A DNA stretch of 64,000 nt, from NCBI GenBank assembly GCA_963710615.1, contig CAVQBF010000018.1:1-64000 (forward strand). Reading direction: 5' to 3'. The notes beneath the pieces were generated by a model, which had not been told where the DNA came from, searched no databases, and saw only the letters and a program-made list of their open reading frames with translations. This document shows positions 53,180 to 62,583 of this stretch, in pieces; positions within the stretch are counted from its first letter, which is position 1; every line of letters starts with the position of its first letter. Made by a program: the position numbers and the translations under genes. Origin of the DNA: GCA-2746605 sp963710615 (GTDB lineage Bacteria > Bacteroidota > Ignavibacteria > Ignavibacteriales > Melioribacteraceae).

Positions 53180-54640
53180 ATGAAAATAATTTTAAAAGTA
53201 ATTTTTGTTAGTTTAATATTCTTCGGATGCAATGTCCCATCTAATAATCAAACAACTATTCAAGACTTTAAAGTTGAGGGAAAAGAAGTTATTGTTTACA
53301 CTACTGCAGAAAATAGTGATCTAAGACTTACCGAAACTGGTAAAGAAATATTTAAAGCAGCTGATCAGCCTCTTGAATCAGAAGTTTCAGTTTTTGTTAA
53401 TCCGAATAAAACTTTTCAGACATTCTGGGGAATCGGTGGAGCTATTACTGATGCCTCAGCAGAAGTTTTTGCAAAATTGTCGAAAGAAAAACAAAATGAA
53501 TTTTTGAAAGCATATTATGATCAAAAAGACGGTATTGGTTATACATTAGCTAGGACTCCAATACACAGCTGTGATTTCAGCAGCGCCAGTTTTACTTATG
53601 TGTCTGATAAAGATAAAGAATTAAAAACTTTCAGTATTGAGCATGACAGGCAATATAGAATTCCACTTATTAAGGAAGCAATAAACGCAGCCGGTGGAAA
53701 ACTTGACTTGTATGCTTCTCCCTGGAGCCCGCCTCCATTTATGAAAAGCAATAATAATATGCTCCAAGGGGGAAAACTGTTGCCGGAATATTATGAATCG
53801 TGGGCATTGTATTATACCAAGTTTATAAAGGAATATGAAAAAGAAGGAATTCCGATTTGGGGTATAACAATTCAGAATGAACCAATGGCAATACAAAGAT
53901 GGGAATCGTGTATCTATACTGCAGTTGAAGAGAGAGATTTTCTTAAGAATTATTTGGGTCCGATAATGAAAAGGGAAGGGTTGGGTAATAAAAATATTGT
54001 TGTATGGGATCATAATAGAGATTTGATTACCAATAGAGCCAATACAATATTCGATGACCCTGATGCATCAAAATATGCATGGGGGATAGGTTTTCATTGG
54101 TATGAGATTTGGGCCGGAGGTGAATATATGTATGAAAATCTGGCAAGGATAAAAGAATCATATCCCGATAAAAAGTTACTTTTTACAGAGGGGTGTGTTG
54201 AAAGTTTTGATGAAACTCAATATCAACGCTGGTCAAATGGGGAGAGATATGGTCAATCGATGATCAATGATTTTAATCAGGGAACTGTTGGATGGACTGA
54301 TTGGAATATATTACTTGATGAAACTGGCGGTCCTAATCATGTTAATAATTTGTGCTTTTCTCCAATTCACGCAGATACCAGAACTGGCGAATTAATTTAT
54401 ACACCATCATATTATTACATTGGTCACTTTTCTAAATTCATTAGGCCAAATGCTAAAAGAGTCAGTACGGTAAGCAGCAGAAGTCACTTATTAAGTACCT
54501 CTTTTCTCAATGAAGATGGAAAAATGGTTACTGTAGTAATGAATCAGAGTGATTTAGAAATTAATTACAAATTATTTATTGGTCAGAAAGCTATATCACA
54601 AATTAGTTTACCTCATTCAATTCAAACACTTGTTTATTAA
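53180..54640 (+). CDS. GH30 beta-glucanase/glucosidase lipoprotein
   Basis: The 486-aa protein has a lipobox (IFFGC, Cys17) and a complete GH30 fold: FWGIGGAITDASAEVF, LARTPIHSCDFS, LYASPWSPPPFMKSNN, GITIQNEPMA (acid/base Glu234), GFHWYEIWAGG, LFTEGCVES (nucleophile Glu337), GWTDWNILLDETGGPNH, then the C-terminal beta-domain. GH30 subfamilies 1 and 3 include beta-1,6-glucanases and beta-glucosidases; beta-1,6 branches of laminarin or fungal glucan are the natural target here. It is the first gene of the right-hand cluster and mirrors the truncated gene at position 2. Confidence 0.92.
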   Translation: MKIILKVIFVSLIFFGCNVPSNNQTTIQDFKVEGKEVIVYTTAENSDLRLTETGKEIFKAADQPLESEVSVFVNPNKTFQTFWGIGGAITDASAEVFAKLSKEKQNEFLKAYYDQKDGIGYTLARTPIHSCDFSSASFTYVSDKDKELKTFSIEHDRQYRIPLIKEAINAAGGKLDLYASPWSPPPFMKSNNNMLQGGKLLPEYYESWALYYTKFIKEYEKEGIPIWGITIQNEPMAIQRWESCIYTAVEERDFLKNYLGPIMKREGLGNKNIVVWDHNRDLITNRANTIFDDPDASKYAWGIGFHWYEIWAGGEYMYENLARIKESYPDKKLLFTEGCVESFDETQYQRWSNGERYGQSMINDFNQGTVGWTDWNILLDETGGPNHVNNLCFSPIHADTRTGELIYTPSYYYIGHFSKFIRPNAKRVSTVSSRSHLLSTSFLNEDGKMVTVVMNQSDLEINYKLFIGQKAISQISLPHSIQTLVY

Positions 54641-54743
54641 TGATAGTTAAAGTTTTTTTGTGGCTTAATATGAATTTTAGCAATCACAAAATTTGAGAAT
54701 ATTATGGTCTACATAAATTATTAAGCTTAATGCAGAGAGTAAA

Positions 54744-57140
54744 ATGATAAAAAAAATAATTGAATTAAATAAACACTTAACAATATTTTATGTTTTTCTA
54801 GGTATTGGTCTAATTATGGTTAATAATATAATAAGCGCACAAAGTACAAATGAAAATGATATTCGAGAAAAAATTAATTCTCTATTATCTAAATTAACTC
54901 TTGAAGAAAAAGCCTCACTTTGTTCAGGTAGAGATGACTGGAGCACTAAACCAGTTGATAGATTAGATATCCCATGGATATGGGTTGCTGATGGTCCTCA
55001 TGGAGTGAGGCGGGCACCTGCCACTAATAAACCAGGCTACGGCGATCAATTACCAGCAACTTGTTTCCCAACAGCTTCAGCACTTGCAGCCACTTGGAAT
55101 CTTGATCTAATTAATCAAGTAGGTCAAGCTTTAGGTAGGGAATGTCAAGCTTTAAATGTTAATGTTCTTCTTGGCCCCGGAGTAAATATAAAGAGATCTG
55201 TATTGGGGGGAAGAAATTTCGAATTTTTCTCTGAGGACCCAATTTTATCTGGAGAGCTTGGCGCAGCTTATATAAACGGAGTTCAGAGTCAAGGAGTTGG
55301 AACATCACTAAAACATTATACAGCAAATAATGTTGAAACAATGAGAATGTATATGAACTCAGATGTAGATTCTAGGACTCTTCATGAAATATATCTGACT
55401 CCATTTGAAATAGCAGTAAAAAAAGCTCAACCATGGACAATAATGGCATGCTATAATCGTGTTCAAGGAATCTACGGTACTCAATCACCTTTCTTACTAA
55501 CGGAAATCTTAAAGAATGAATGGGGTTTTGAAGGAATAGTGATTTCTGATTGGTTTGCAGTTGTTGATAGAGTGGAAGCATTAAAGGCGGGAATGCATAT
55601 TGAAATGCCAGGCGTTAGTAAGGTTAATGATGAACTGATAGTTAAAGCAGTGAAAGAGGGGAAACTTGAGATAGAAGTATTGGATTCTCTTGTGAGAGAG
55701 ATTCTTGAAATTGTACTTAAAGCAAAATCTCAGGAGAACACTAGTATTGAACTAGATATTCATGGACATCATGAATTTGCAAGAAAAGTTTCAGCTGAAG
55801 CAGTTACATTATTAAAAAATGAAAATAAAATCTTACCAATAACGAATAATAAATATAAGTCAATTGCTATTATTGGTGAATTTGCAGTTTCTCCTCGTTA
55901 CCAAGGGAATGGCAGTTCAGAAGTTAAACCAACTAAGCTGGACAATATTTTAGATATTATTAAAACTGAATACGGAAATGATTATCAAATAAATTATGCT
56001 CAAGGATATAAGCTTACTGATGATTATGATTACTCAATGATTGAGGAAGCTAAAAATGCTGCTTCTAATTCTGATATTGCTCTTATTTTTACAGGTCTAC
56101 CATTACACTACGAATCAGAAGGAATAGACAGAAAGCATATTGATATGCCATCATCTCATAATAATTTAATTTCAGAGATCGCTGGTATTAATAGAAATAC
56201 TGTTGTCGTTCTTACAAACGGGAGTGCAATAACAATGCCTTGGGCTAATGAAGTATCCGGGATATTGGAAACTTGGCTAGGAGGGCAGGCTGGAGCAGGG
56301 GGAACATCAGACATTTTATTCGGTAAAGTAAATCCTTCTGGAAAATTAGCTGAAACATTCCCAATGAAATTGGAAGACACTCCTACCTTCACAAACTTTC
56401 CTGGAGAAGAAGGGGAAGTGCTTTATGGTGAAAGAATATTTGTAGGATACCGTTACTATGATAAAAAATGCATTGAGCCACTTTTCCCATTTGGTTTTGG
56501 CTTATCATATACAGAATTTTCTTATAGTGATTTAAAAGTCTCAAATAATAATATTAAAGATGTAGATGGATTAGAAGTCTCTCTAAAAGTTAAAAATGTT
56601 GGAGAAGTTAAAGGGAAAGAAATTGTCCAGCTATATGTTTCTGATATTGAAAGCTCATTAATTCGACCGGAAAAGGAATTGAAAAAGTTTACAAAAATTG
56701 AGTTAGAACCTGGGGAAGAAAAAGAAATCTCCTTTAAACTTGAATCTAGAGACTTTGCATTTTTTGATTCACATAGAAATATGTGGATTACTGAAAGTGG
56801 TGAATTTAATATTTTGATTGGGTCATCTTCAAGAGACATCAGGGTTTTGGAAAAAATTAATTTACAATCAACCCAACAAGTACCATTAGCTTTTAACGAG
56901 TATACATTTTTCAGAGAATTCTGGAATAATATTGAGACGAGGGAGTTAGTTAAGGAGCTTGTGCCAAAATGGATTAAAGAATTTACTCCTGAAGGGAAAT
57001 CTGCGGATGAAGCTGTATTTAATGACTTTTTAATAGATCATCCAATTTTGAAATTTCCTTACATAACTAATGGAGAAATAACAAAATCTCAAGTAGAGGA
57101 ATTGATAGAGAAATGTAAAACAAAAACATTTGTTCCATAG
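54744..57140 (+). CDS. GH3 beta-glucosidase with C-terminal extension, periplasmic
   Basis: The 798-aa protein has a signal or anchor helix (about 12-32). The GH3 barrel has VADGPHGVRR, GPGVNIKRSVLGGRNFEF, SLKHYTANN and GIVISDWFAVVD (nucleophile Asp269). The alpha/beta sandwich is GNGSSEVKPTKLDN to FGKVNPSGKLAETFP, and a fibronectin-III-like domain (VKNVGEVKGKEIVQLYVSD) follows. After this is an extra helical tail of about 80 residues (EYTFFREFWNNIETRELVKEL to the end) not present in the GH3 at 29536. Such tails occur in some GH3 beta-glucosidases. It acts with the GH30 upstream and the GH17 gene 27 bp downstream. Confidence 0.92.
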   Translation: MIKKIIELNKHLTIFYVFLGIGLIMVNNIISAQSTNENDIREKINSLLSKLTLEEKASLCSGRDDWSTKPVDRLDIPWIWVADGPHGVRRAPATNKPGYGDQLPATCFPTASALAATWNLDLINQVGQALGRECQALNVNVLLGPGVNIKRSVLGGRNFEFFSEDPILSGELGAAYINGVQSQGVGTSLKHYTANNVETMRMYMNSDVDSRTLHEIYLTPFEIAVKKAQPWTIMACYNRVQGIYGTQSPFLLTEILKNEWGFEGIVISDWFAVVDRVEALKAGMHIEMPGVSKVNDELIVKAVKEGKLEIEVLDSLVREILEIVLKAKSQENTSIELDIHGHHEFARKVSAEAVTLLKNENKILPITNNKYKSIAIIGEFAVSPRYQGNGSSEVKPTKLDNILDIIKTEYGNDYQINYAQGYKLTDDYDYSMIEEAKNAASNSDIALIFTGLPLHYESEGIDRKHIDMPSSHNNLISEIAGINRNTVVVLTNGSAITMPWANEVSGILETWLGGQAGAGGTSDILFGKVNPSGKLAETFPMKLEDTPTFTNFPGEEGEVLYGERIFVGYRYYDKKCIEPLFPFGFGLSYTEFSYSDLKVSNNNIKDVDGLEVSLKVKNVGEVKGKEIVQLYVSDIESSLIRPEKELKKFTKIELEPGEEKEISFKLESRDFAFFDSHRNMWITESGEFNILIGSSSRDIRVLEKINLQSTQQVPLAFNEYTFFREFWNNIETRELVKELVPKWIKEFTPEGKSADEAVFNDFLIDHPILKFPYITNGEITKSQVEELIEKCKTKTFVP

Positions 57141-57167
57141 AAATAAAATTCAGTTAAAGGATTAGAA

Positions 57168-58262
57168 ATGAAAAATCAATTAAAACAAATCAAAGTATTA
57201 CAGCATATTATTACTTCCCTACTAGTATTATTCATTTTTGGATGTTCGGTACAAAATAATGAAAGTACGCTATCCGAAAAAAAAACAGGGGAACATGTTG
57301 GACAAATTAGACAGTCTCCAACTGATCTGCTGGCAGGAATCTCTAAGGCTATCTGTTATTCTGGGTTTAGAGAAGGACAGCATCCAGATAGAGGAGATGG
57401 TGCTGTTAATCCCTCATATGAAGAAACTTTGGAAGATCTGCAAATTTTAACGAAAGATTCCAATTTTACCCTTATTAGAGTTTATGATTCTGGAGAAAAT
57501 TCTCAAATGGTTCTTAAAGTAATTGAAGAAAACAAATTACCTGTTAAAGTATTATTAGGTATATGGCTCAAAGCTGAAATAAGTAATCATGAAGGATGTC
57601 CCTGGTTGGAAGAACCAATTCCTGACAGCATACTTGCCCAAAACAAAGAAATGAACTTAAGAGAAATTGATTCTGGAATTAGACTATCAAATAAGTATAA
57701 AAATATAATAGTTTCTGTAAACGTCGGAAATGAAGCCTTAGTAGAATGGAACGATCATTTAGTTGACACAGACACAGTGATCACTTATGTTAAAAAGGTT
57801 AAAAGCAAGATTGATCAACCTGTAACGGTTGCTGATAATTATCGATGGTGGATTGATAATGGTCAAGCTTTATCAAAGGCTGTTGATTTTGTTTCAATTC
57901 ATATATATCCGCTTTGGGAAGGTCAGGATATTGACACTGCATTGGCTTATTCGGTTGCTAATGTAGAGGAAGTTTGTAATGCGCTTCCTGAAAGTAAAAT
58001 TGTAATTACAGAAGCTGGCTGGGCAACGACTGCATCTGAGTTTGGAGAAAGAGCAAATGAAGATAATCAAGAACGTTACTATAATGATTTAATGGCTTGG
58101 GCTGCGGAAATGAATATTACTACTTTTTTCTTTGAAGCATTTGATGAACCATGGAAAGGTAATCCTGATAATCTACTTGGAGCAGAAAAACATTGGGGAA
58201 TTTTTAATGTTGACCGTACACCCAAAAAAGTAATGAAAAAATTGTATCCTGAATTAAATTGA
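57168..58262 (+). CDS. GH17 beta-1,3-glucanase lipoprotein
   Basis: The 364-aa protein has a lipobox (IFGC, Cys26). The GH17 barrel has KAICYSGFREGQHPDRGDG, TLIRVYDSGE, VNVGNEALVEW (acid/base Glu189), SIHIYPLWEG, ITEAGWATTAS (nucleophile Glu282) and FFEAFDEPWKG. It is the paralogue of the gene at 1975 and shares HIYPLW and FEAFDEPWKG exactly. Compared with that copy it has a longer loop after GIWLKAEI (SNHEGCPWLEEPIPD). It would act on beta-1,3-glucan in the periplasm or at the outer membrane. It is in tandem with GH3 upstream and GH16 downstream. Confidence 0.92.
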   Translation: MKNQLKQIKVLQHIITSLLVLFIFGCSVQNNESTLSEKKTGEHVGQIRQSPTDLLAGISKAICYSGFREGQHPDRGDGAVNPSYEETLEDLQILTKDSNFTLIRVYDSGENSQMVLKVIEENKLPVKVLLGIWLKAEISNHEGCPWLEEPIPDSILAQNKEMNLREIDSGIRLSNKYKNIIVSVNVGNEALVEWNDHLVDTDTVITYVKKVKSKIDQPVTVADNYRWWIDNGQALSKAVDFVSIHIYPLWEGQDIDTALAYSVANVEEVCNALPESKIVITEAGWATTASEFGERANEDNQERYYNDLMAWAAEMNITTFFFEAFDEPWKGNPDNLLGAEKHWGIFNVDRTPKKVMKKLYPELN

Positions 58263-58285
58263 AAATTTTATAAATAATAATTTCT

Positions 58286-58307
58286 AAATCAAAGAAATTT
58301 GATTTTT
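58286..58307 (+). terminator. Short hairpin after the GH17 gene
   Basis: AAATCAAA (58286-58293) and TTTGATTT (58298-58305) form a perfect 8-bp stem with a GAAA loop, running into TT and more T-rich sequence. It is 24 bp after the GH17 stop and marks a possible end or attenuation before the GH16 gene, which has an AAGGAG site of its own. Confidence 0.45.
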
Positions 58308-58411
58308 CATGAAAAATAGAATTATAAATTTCCTATTCTTTTAGCCAGGTAAATTTTACAAATCTATTAATAATTGTTGTCAAATAAAATTTGGGATATT
58401 AAGGAGATTAA

Positions 58412-59515
58412 ATGACTAAAACACCCAACCATATAGTTTTTAATATATTTATTTTTTTCTTCACCTCGCTAATTTTAATATCCTCAAACATTTATTCTCA
58501 GAATAAGTCATATAAAGGAGCAGAAGTATATGGTCTATCTCAGTATTATGTTCAGTATGGTAAAATAGAAGTAAGGATGATGGCTGCTACAGGCAGTGGT
58601 ATACTAAGTACATTTTTCACATGGAAAGAAGGATCTGAACAATCAAGCGTTTTCTGGGAAGAAATTGACGTTGAAGTATTTGGAAAAAACAATGCTACTC
58701 AATGGCAATCAAATATTATCACAGGATTCGATCCTCGCAAAACTTCCGAACAAGTTCATAATAATAACAGCTCATTAGGTGATGAGTTTCATACTTATAG
58801 TGTTGAATGGACTCCAGAATATATTTCATGGTATCTTGATGGAAATGAAGTTCGAAAAACTTCTACACAATCTGCCAAAGATATAAAAAGTCCGGCAGGA
58901 ATTCGTTTTAATTTATGGTCATCTACTTCAACCAGTTGGGTGGGTGCATGGAATGATAATATATTGCCTCAATACCAATTTGTAAATTGGATAAAATATT
59001 ACCGTTATGACAATGGCAACTTTATTCTAGATTGGTCAGATGATTTTACTGAGTTTAATAATAATCGTTGGGGGAAGGCAAATTGGACTTTTGATGGTAA
59101 TAGAGTAGATTTCGATCCTAATAATGTTGTTGTGAAAGATGGGATGTTAATTCTTTGTCTAACGAAGACCGGAGAAACTGGTTTTAGCGGAACAATTCCA
59201 ATAGATTCAATTGATATTAGTACTGAAGTATATAAAATTAATAAACTCATCAATCAGCCAAATCTCAAACAAAATTATCCAAATCCTTTCAATCCACATT
59301 CTATAATTAACTTTGATATTTCTGAGGGCGGGAATGTATCATTAAAATTATATGACATTCTTGGGAAAGAAATTAAAGTGTTACTAAATGACTTTAAAAT
59401 GCCAGGTAGTTATCAATATCAATTTGATGGCAGTAATTTATCAAACGGAGTTTATCTTTATACAATGCAGACCGGCGATTTTATTGAAACGAAAAAATTA
59501 TTGTTGCTTAAATGA
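58412..59515 (+). CDS. Circularly permuted GH16 lichenase (Fibrobacter-type), T9SS cargo
   Basis: The 367-aa protein has a signal peptide (SSNIYSQ). Its GH16 domain follows the circularly permuted order of the Fibrobacter succinogenes 1,3-1,4-beta-glucanase: YKGAEVYGLSQYYVQYGKIE, WEEIDVEVFGKN (Glu84, Asp86, Glu88), SVEWTPEYISWYLDGNEVRK, RFNLWSSTSTSWVGAWNDN. The moved segment comes last (DWSDDFTEFNNNRWGKANWT, then FDGNRVDFD, KDGMLILCLTKTGETGFSG). Similarity to the Fibrobacter enzyme as I recall it is strong along the whole domain. A T9SS domain (QNYPNPFNPHSIINFDI) follows directly. It is expected to cleave beta-1,4 bonds next to beta-1,3 bonds at the cell surface. Confidence 0.93.
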   Translation: MTKTPNHIVFNIFIFFFTSLILISSNIYSQNKSYKGAEVYGLSQYYVQYGKIEVRMMAATGSGILSTFFTWKEGSEQSSVFWEEIDVEVFGKNNATQWQSNIITGFDPRKTSEQVHNNNSSLGDEFHTYSVEWTPEYISWYLDGNEVRKTSTQSAKDIKSPAGIRFNLWSSTSTSWVGAWNDNILPQYQFVNWIKYYRYDNGNFILDWSDDFTEFNNNRWGKANWTFDGNRVDFDPNNVVVKDGMLILCLTKTGETGFSGTIPIDSIDISTEVYKINKLINQPNLKQNYPNPFNPHSIINFDISEGGNVSLKLYDILGKEIKVLLNDFKMPGSYQYQFDGSNLSNGVYLYTMQTGDFIETKKLLLLK

Positions 59516-59552
59516 CTTAATATAATAATCACTAATATACAAATGAGCAGCT

Positions 59553-60662
59553 ATGAAATTAAAGAAAATAATCATTTTAGTACTATTCATATCTTCGATA
59601 ATCAGATGCAATAATATGGAAAATAAAAATGAAAACAATGATGACCAATTTATAATTAATAGAGGATTGAATATAAGTCATTGGTTAAGTCAATCCAATA
59701 CTCGAGGTATTGAAAGAAGTGAATATATGACCGAAAAAGATTTTAAACTAATATCTGAATTGGGCTTTGATCATATTCGTTTACCCATTGATGAAGAGCA
59801 AATGTGGAATGACAATGGGGAGAAAGAGCAAGAAGCATTTAACCTTATGCACCGAGCAATAAAATGGAGTTTTGATAATAATCTCAGAGTTATTATTGAT
59901 TTGCATGTGCTAAGATCACATCACTTCAATCGTCCGGATAGCAGAAAGCTTTGGGAAGAAAAATCGGCACAGGAAGGCTTTATTAAGTTTTGGGAAGAGT
60001 TATCATCAGAACTAAAAAAATATCCTAAAAATATGCTAGCTTATGAACCCCTAAATGAAGCTGTATCGGATAATCCTGATGATTGGAATAACTTAATTAA
60101 CTGGGTAATTGTTGAAATCCGAAAACTTGAACCTGATAGAACCATAATTATGGGTTCAAATAATTGGCAGCAAGTTGGAACATTTAAGGATTTAAAGATA
60201 CCGTCAGATGATAAAAATATTATTTTGAGTTTTCATTATTACGAACCATTTTTACTTACACATTATAAAGCCCCATGGACTGATCTTAAAAATTTATCTG
60301 TAGAAATCCATTATCCAGGCCAGATGGCAGACACAACTCTTTATTCAGATTTAAGTTCGGAAGAATTACAATTGATTTCTGATAGAAATGGATTTAGTAA
60401 TAAAGAATCACTTGAGAACGATATTTACCAAGCAGTTGAAATTGCACAAGAATATGGACTTAAATTGTATTGTGGAGAATTTGGAGCATTTCCGACAACT
60501 GATTTAGCAAGCCGAATAGCATGGTATAAAGATATGATTGCTATTTTTAATAAGTATGATATTGCATGGGCCCATTGGAATTACAAAAATGATTTTCCAG
60601 TTGTAAATGAAAATTTGCAACCAATTTATAAAATAGTTGATATTCTAATTCCAAAGAAATAG
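59553..60662 (+). CDS. GH5 family glycosidase lipoprotein, subfamily not assigned
   Basis: The 369-aa protein has a lipobox-like sequence (SIIRC, Cys19) and a GH5 barrel: NRGLNISHWLSQ, GFDHIRLPIDEEQMW, VIIDLHVLRSHHFNRP, LAYEPLNEAV (acid/base Glu169), LSFHYYEPFLLTHYKAPWT, YCGEFGAFPTT (nucleophile Glu309), AWAHWNYKNDF. It differs from the three other GH5 proteins here (NEAV in place of NEP, GEFGAF in place of GETGE/GESGE/SEWG), so it belongs to a separate subfamily. The substrate is probably a beta-glucan or its oligosaccharides. It is in tandem with GH16 upstream (37 bp) and GH2 downstream (75 bp). Confidence 0.88.
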   Translation: MKLKKIIILVLFISSIIRCNNMENKNENNDDQFIINRGLNISHWLSQSNTRGIERSEYMTEKDFKLISELGFDHIRLPIDEEQMWNDNGEKEQEAFNLMHRAIKWSFDNNLRVIIDLHVLRSHHFNRPDSRKLWEEKSAQEGFIKFWEELSSELKKYPKNMLAYEPLNEAVSDNPDDWNNLINWVIVEIRKLEPDRTIIMGSNNWQQVGTFKDLKIPSDDKNIILSFHYYEPFLLTHYKAPWTDLKNLSVEIHYPGQMADTTLYSDLSSEELQLISDRNGFSNKESLENDIYQAVEIAQEYGLKLYCGEFGAFPTTDLASRIAWYKDMIAIFNKYDIAWAHWNYKNDFPVVNENLQPIYKIVDILIPKK

Positions 60663-60737
60663 CAATATTAATCTAGAATTGTTTTGAAATAGTTAAATGT
60701 TAATTACACTGGTCAATTCGAATAACAGGAGTATCGA

Positions 60738-62519
60738 TTGTTAAAATCAGTTTGGATAACTTTTCTGATCCCCTCAATTATTTTTTCTCAAATTATTTTA
60801 AATGTTGACTCCCGCAATACTACAAGTCTAAATGGGAAATGGAACATTATTATAGACCCTTATGAAAATGGATATTACAACTATAGATACGAGCCTAATC
60901 CAAATGGATACTTTAAAAATCAAAAACAGGCAGACAAATCTGAACTTATAGAATATAGTTTTGATACAGACGAAATGTTGAATGTTCCCGGTGATTGGAA
61001 TTCTCAAAAAGAAAAATTACTTTTTTACGAAGGCACCATCTGGTATAAAAAGTCATTTGATTACAACTTACAAGATAGTAAGAGATTATTTGTTTATTTC
61101 GGTGCTGTAAATTATGATGCAAAGGTTTATTTGAATGGAGATTACCTTGGACATCATATTGGGGGTTTTACACCATTTCAATTTGAAATTACGCATAAAA
61201 TAAAATCAAAAGACAATTTTTTAATTCTAAAAGTTGATAATAAAAGACACAAAGATGCTGTGCCAACTGTAAATACAGACTGGTATAATTATGGAGGAAT
61301 TACCAGAAAAGTCTTATTAATTGAAACTCCTCAAACATTTATTAATGATTATTTTATTCAACTCAAGAAAGGGTCCTCTGACAAAATAGCCGGTTGGATA
61401 AAGCTAGACGGAGAAAGATTGTCTCAGAAAGTAAAATTTGAAATTAAAGAGGCAAATGTTTTCAAAGAATTTATGACAACCGAAACCGGATTTGTGGAAT
61501 TTGAGATTGAGAGAGAATTGGAATTGTGGTCACCAGATAATCCAAAATTATATGATGTATCAATAGTTATAGATTCTGACACTGTTAATGATAAAATTGG
61601 ATTTCGTAATATTGAAACAAAAGGCAATTCAATTCTATTGAATGGCAAACCTATTTATCTTAAAGGAATTTCAATTCATGAAGAGGCTCCCTATCAAAAT
61701 GGAGGTCGTGCATTTTCAAAAGATCATTCTAAAATTCTTTTGGGATGGGCTAAAGAAATGTCGTGCAATTTTGTAAGATTAGCTCACTATACACATAACG
61801 AATCGATGCTAAGAATTGCTGATGAAATTGGATTGTTGGTCTGGTCAGAAATTCCAGTTTACTGGACTATTTCTTGGGAAAATGATTCGACATATAAAAA
61901 CGCTGAAAATCAATTATCTACGATGATCACACGAGATAAAAACCGCGCATCAATTATCATGTGGTCTCTTGCTAATGAAACACCCCTTTCGGAACCGCGC
62001 TTTTTATTTCTTTCTAAACTTGCTGTTAAAGCAAAAACAATGGACCCAACCAGGTTATTAACTGCTGCAATGGAAAGGCATTATATCGACGAGAACACAA
62101 TTATGATCGATGATCCATTTGGTGATATTGTAGACGTTCTCGGCTGTAATTCATATATTGGCTGGTATGATGGACTGCCTGAAAAATGTAATAAAATTTC
62201 ATGGAAAACTATCTATGACAAACCGGTCATAGTTAGTGAATTTGGTGGTGGAGCAATGTTTGGTATGCATGGTGACAAATTAACTAGATGGACGGAAGAG
62301 TTTCAAGAGGATTTATATAAAGAAAACTTATCTATGTTTAGCAATGTTGATTTTATAAAAGGAATGAGTCCTTGGATATTAAAAGATTTCAAATCTCCAA
62401 GGAGACACCAACCACGAATTCAAAACTTTTGGAATGTAAAAGGGTTAATCACAGATAAAGGGGATAAGAAGAAAGCATATTATATATTAAAGAATTTTTA
62501 TGACTCATTTAAAAACTAA
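60738..62519 (+). CDS. GH2 beta-glycosidase (beta-glucuronidase-like), secreted
   Basis: The 593-aa protein starts at TTG 60738 behind CAGGAG and has a signal peptide (PSIIFSQ). GH2 domains follow in order: jelly roll (LNGKWNIIIDPY, NVPGDWNSQKEKLLFYEGTI, NGDYLGHHIGGFTPFQFEI), Ig-like sandwich, and TIM barrel (PIYLKGISIHEEAPYQNGGR, VRLAHYTHNESML, IMWSLANETP with acid/base Glu414, VIVSEFGGG with nucleophile Glu501). Length and motifs match beta-glucuronidase-type GH2 enzymes, which are about 600 aa. Glucosidase, galactosidase or glucuronidase specificity cannot be separated here. Confidence 0.9.
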   Translation: MLKSVWITFLIPSIIFSQIILNVDSRNTTSLNGKWNIIIDPYENGYYNYRYEPNPNGYFKNQKQADKSELIEYSFDTDEMLNVPGDWNSQKEKLLFYEGTIWYKKSFDYNLQDSKRLFVYFGAVNYDAKVYLNGDYLGHHIGGFTPFQFEITHKIKSKDNFLILKVDNKRHKDAVPTVNTDWYNYGGITRKVLLIETPQTFINDYFIQLKKGSSDKIAGWIKLDGERLSQKVKFEIKEANVFKEFMTTETGFVEFEIERELELWSPDNPKLYDVSIVIDSDTVNDKIGFRNIETKGNSILLNGKPIYLKGISIHEEAPYQNGGRAFSKDHSKILLGWAKEMSCNFVRLAHYTHNESMLRIADEIGLLVWSEIPVYWTISWENDSTYKNAENQLSTMITRDKNRASIIMWSLANETPLSEPRFLFLSKLAVKAKTMDPTRLLTAAMERHYIDENTIMIDDPFGDIVDVLGCNSYIGWYDGLPEKCNKISWKTIYDKPVIVSEFGGGAMFGMHGDKLTRWTEEFQEDLYKENLSMFSNVDFIKGMSPWILKDFKSPRRHQPRIQNFWNVKGLITDKGDKKKAYYILKNFYDSFKN

Positions 62520-62583
62520 ATTATGTCTTGAACAGTTTAGGTTCATTACCCAGTAATTTCTAATAATATTACTCTGAGGATTT

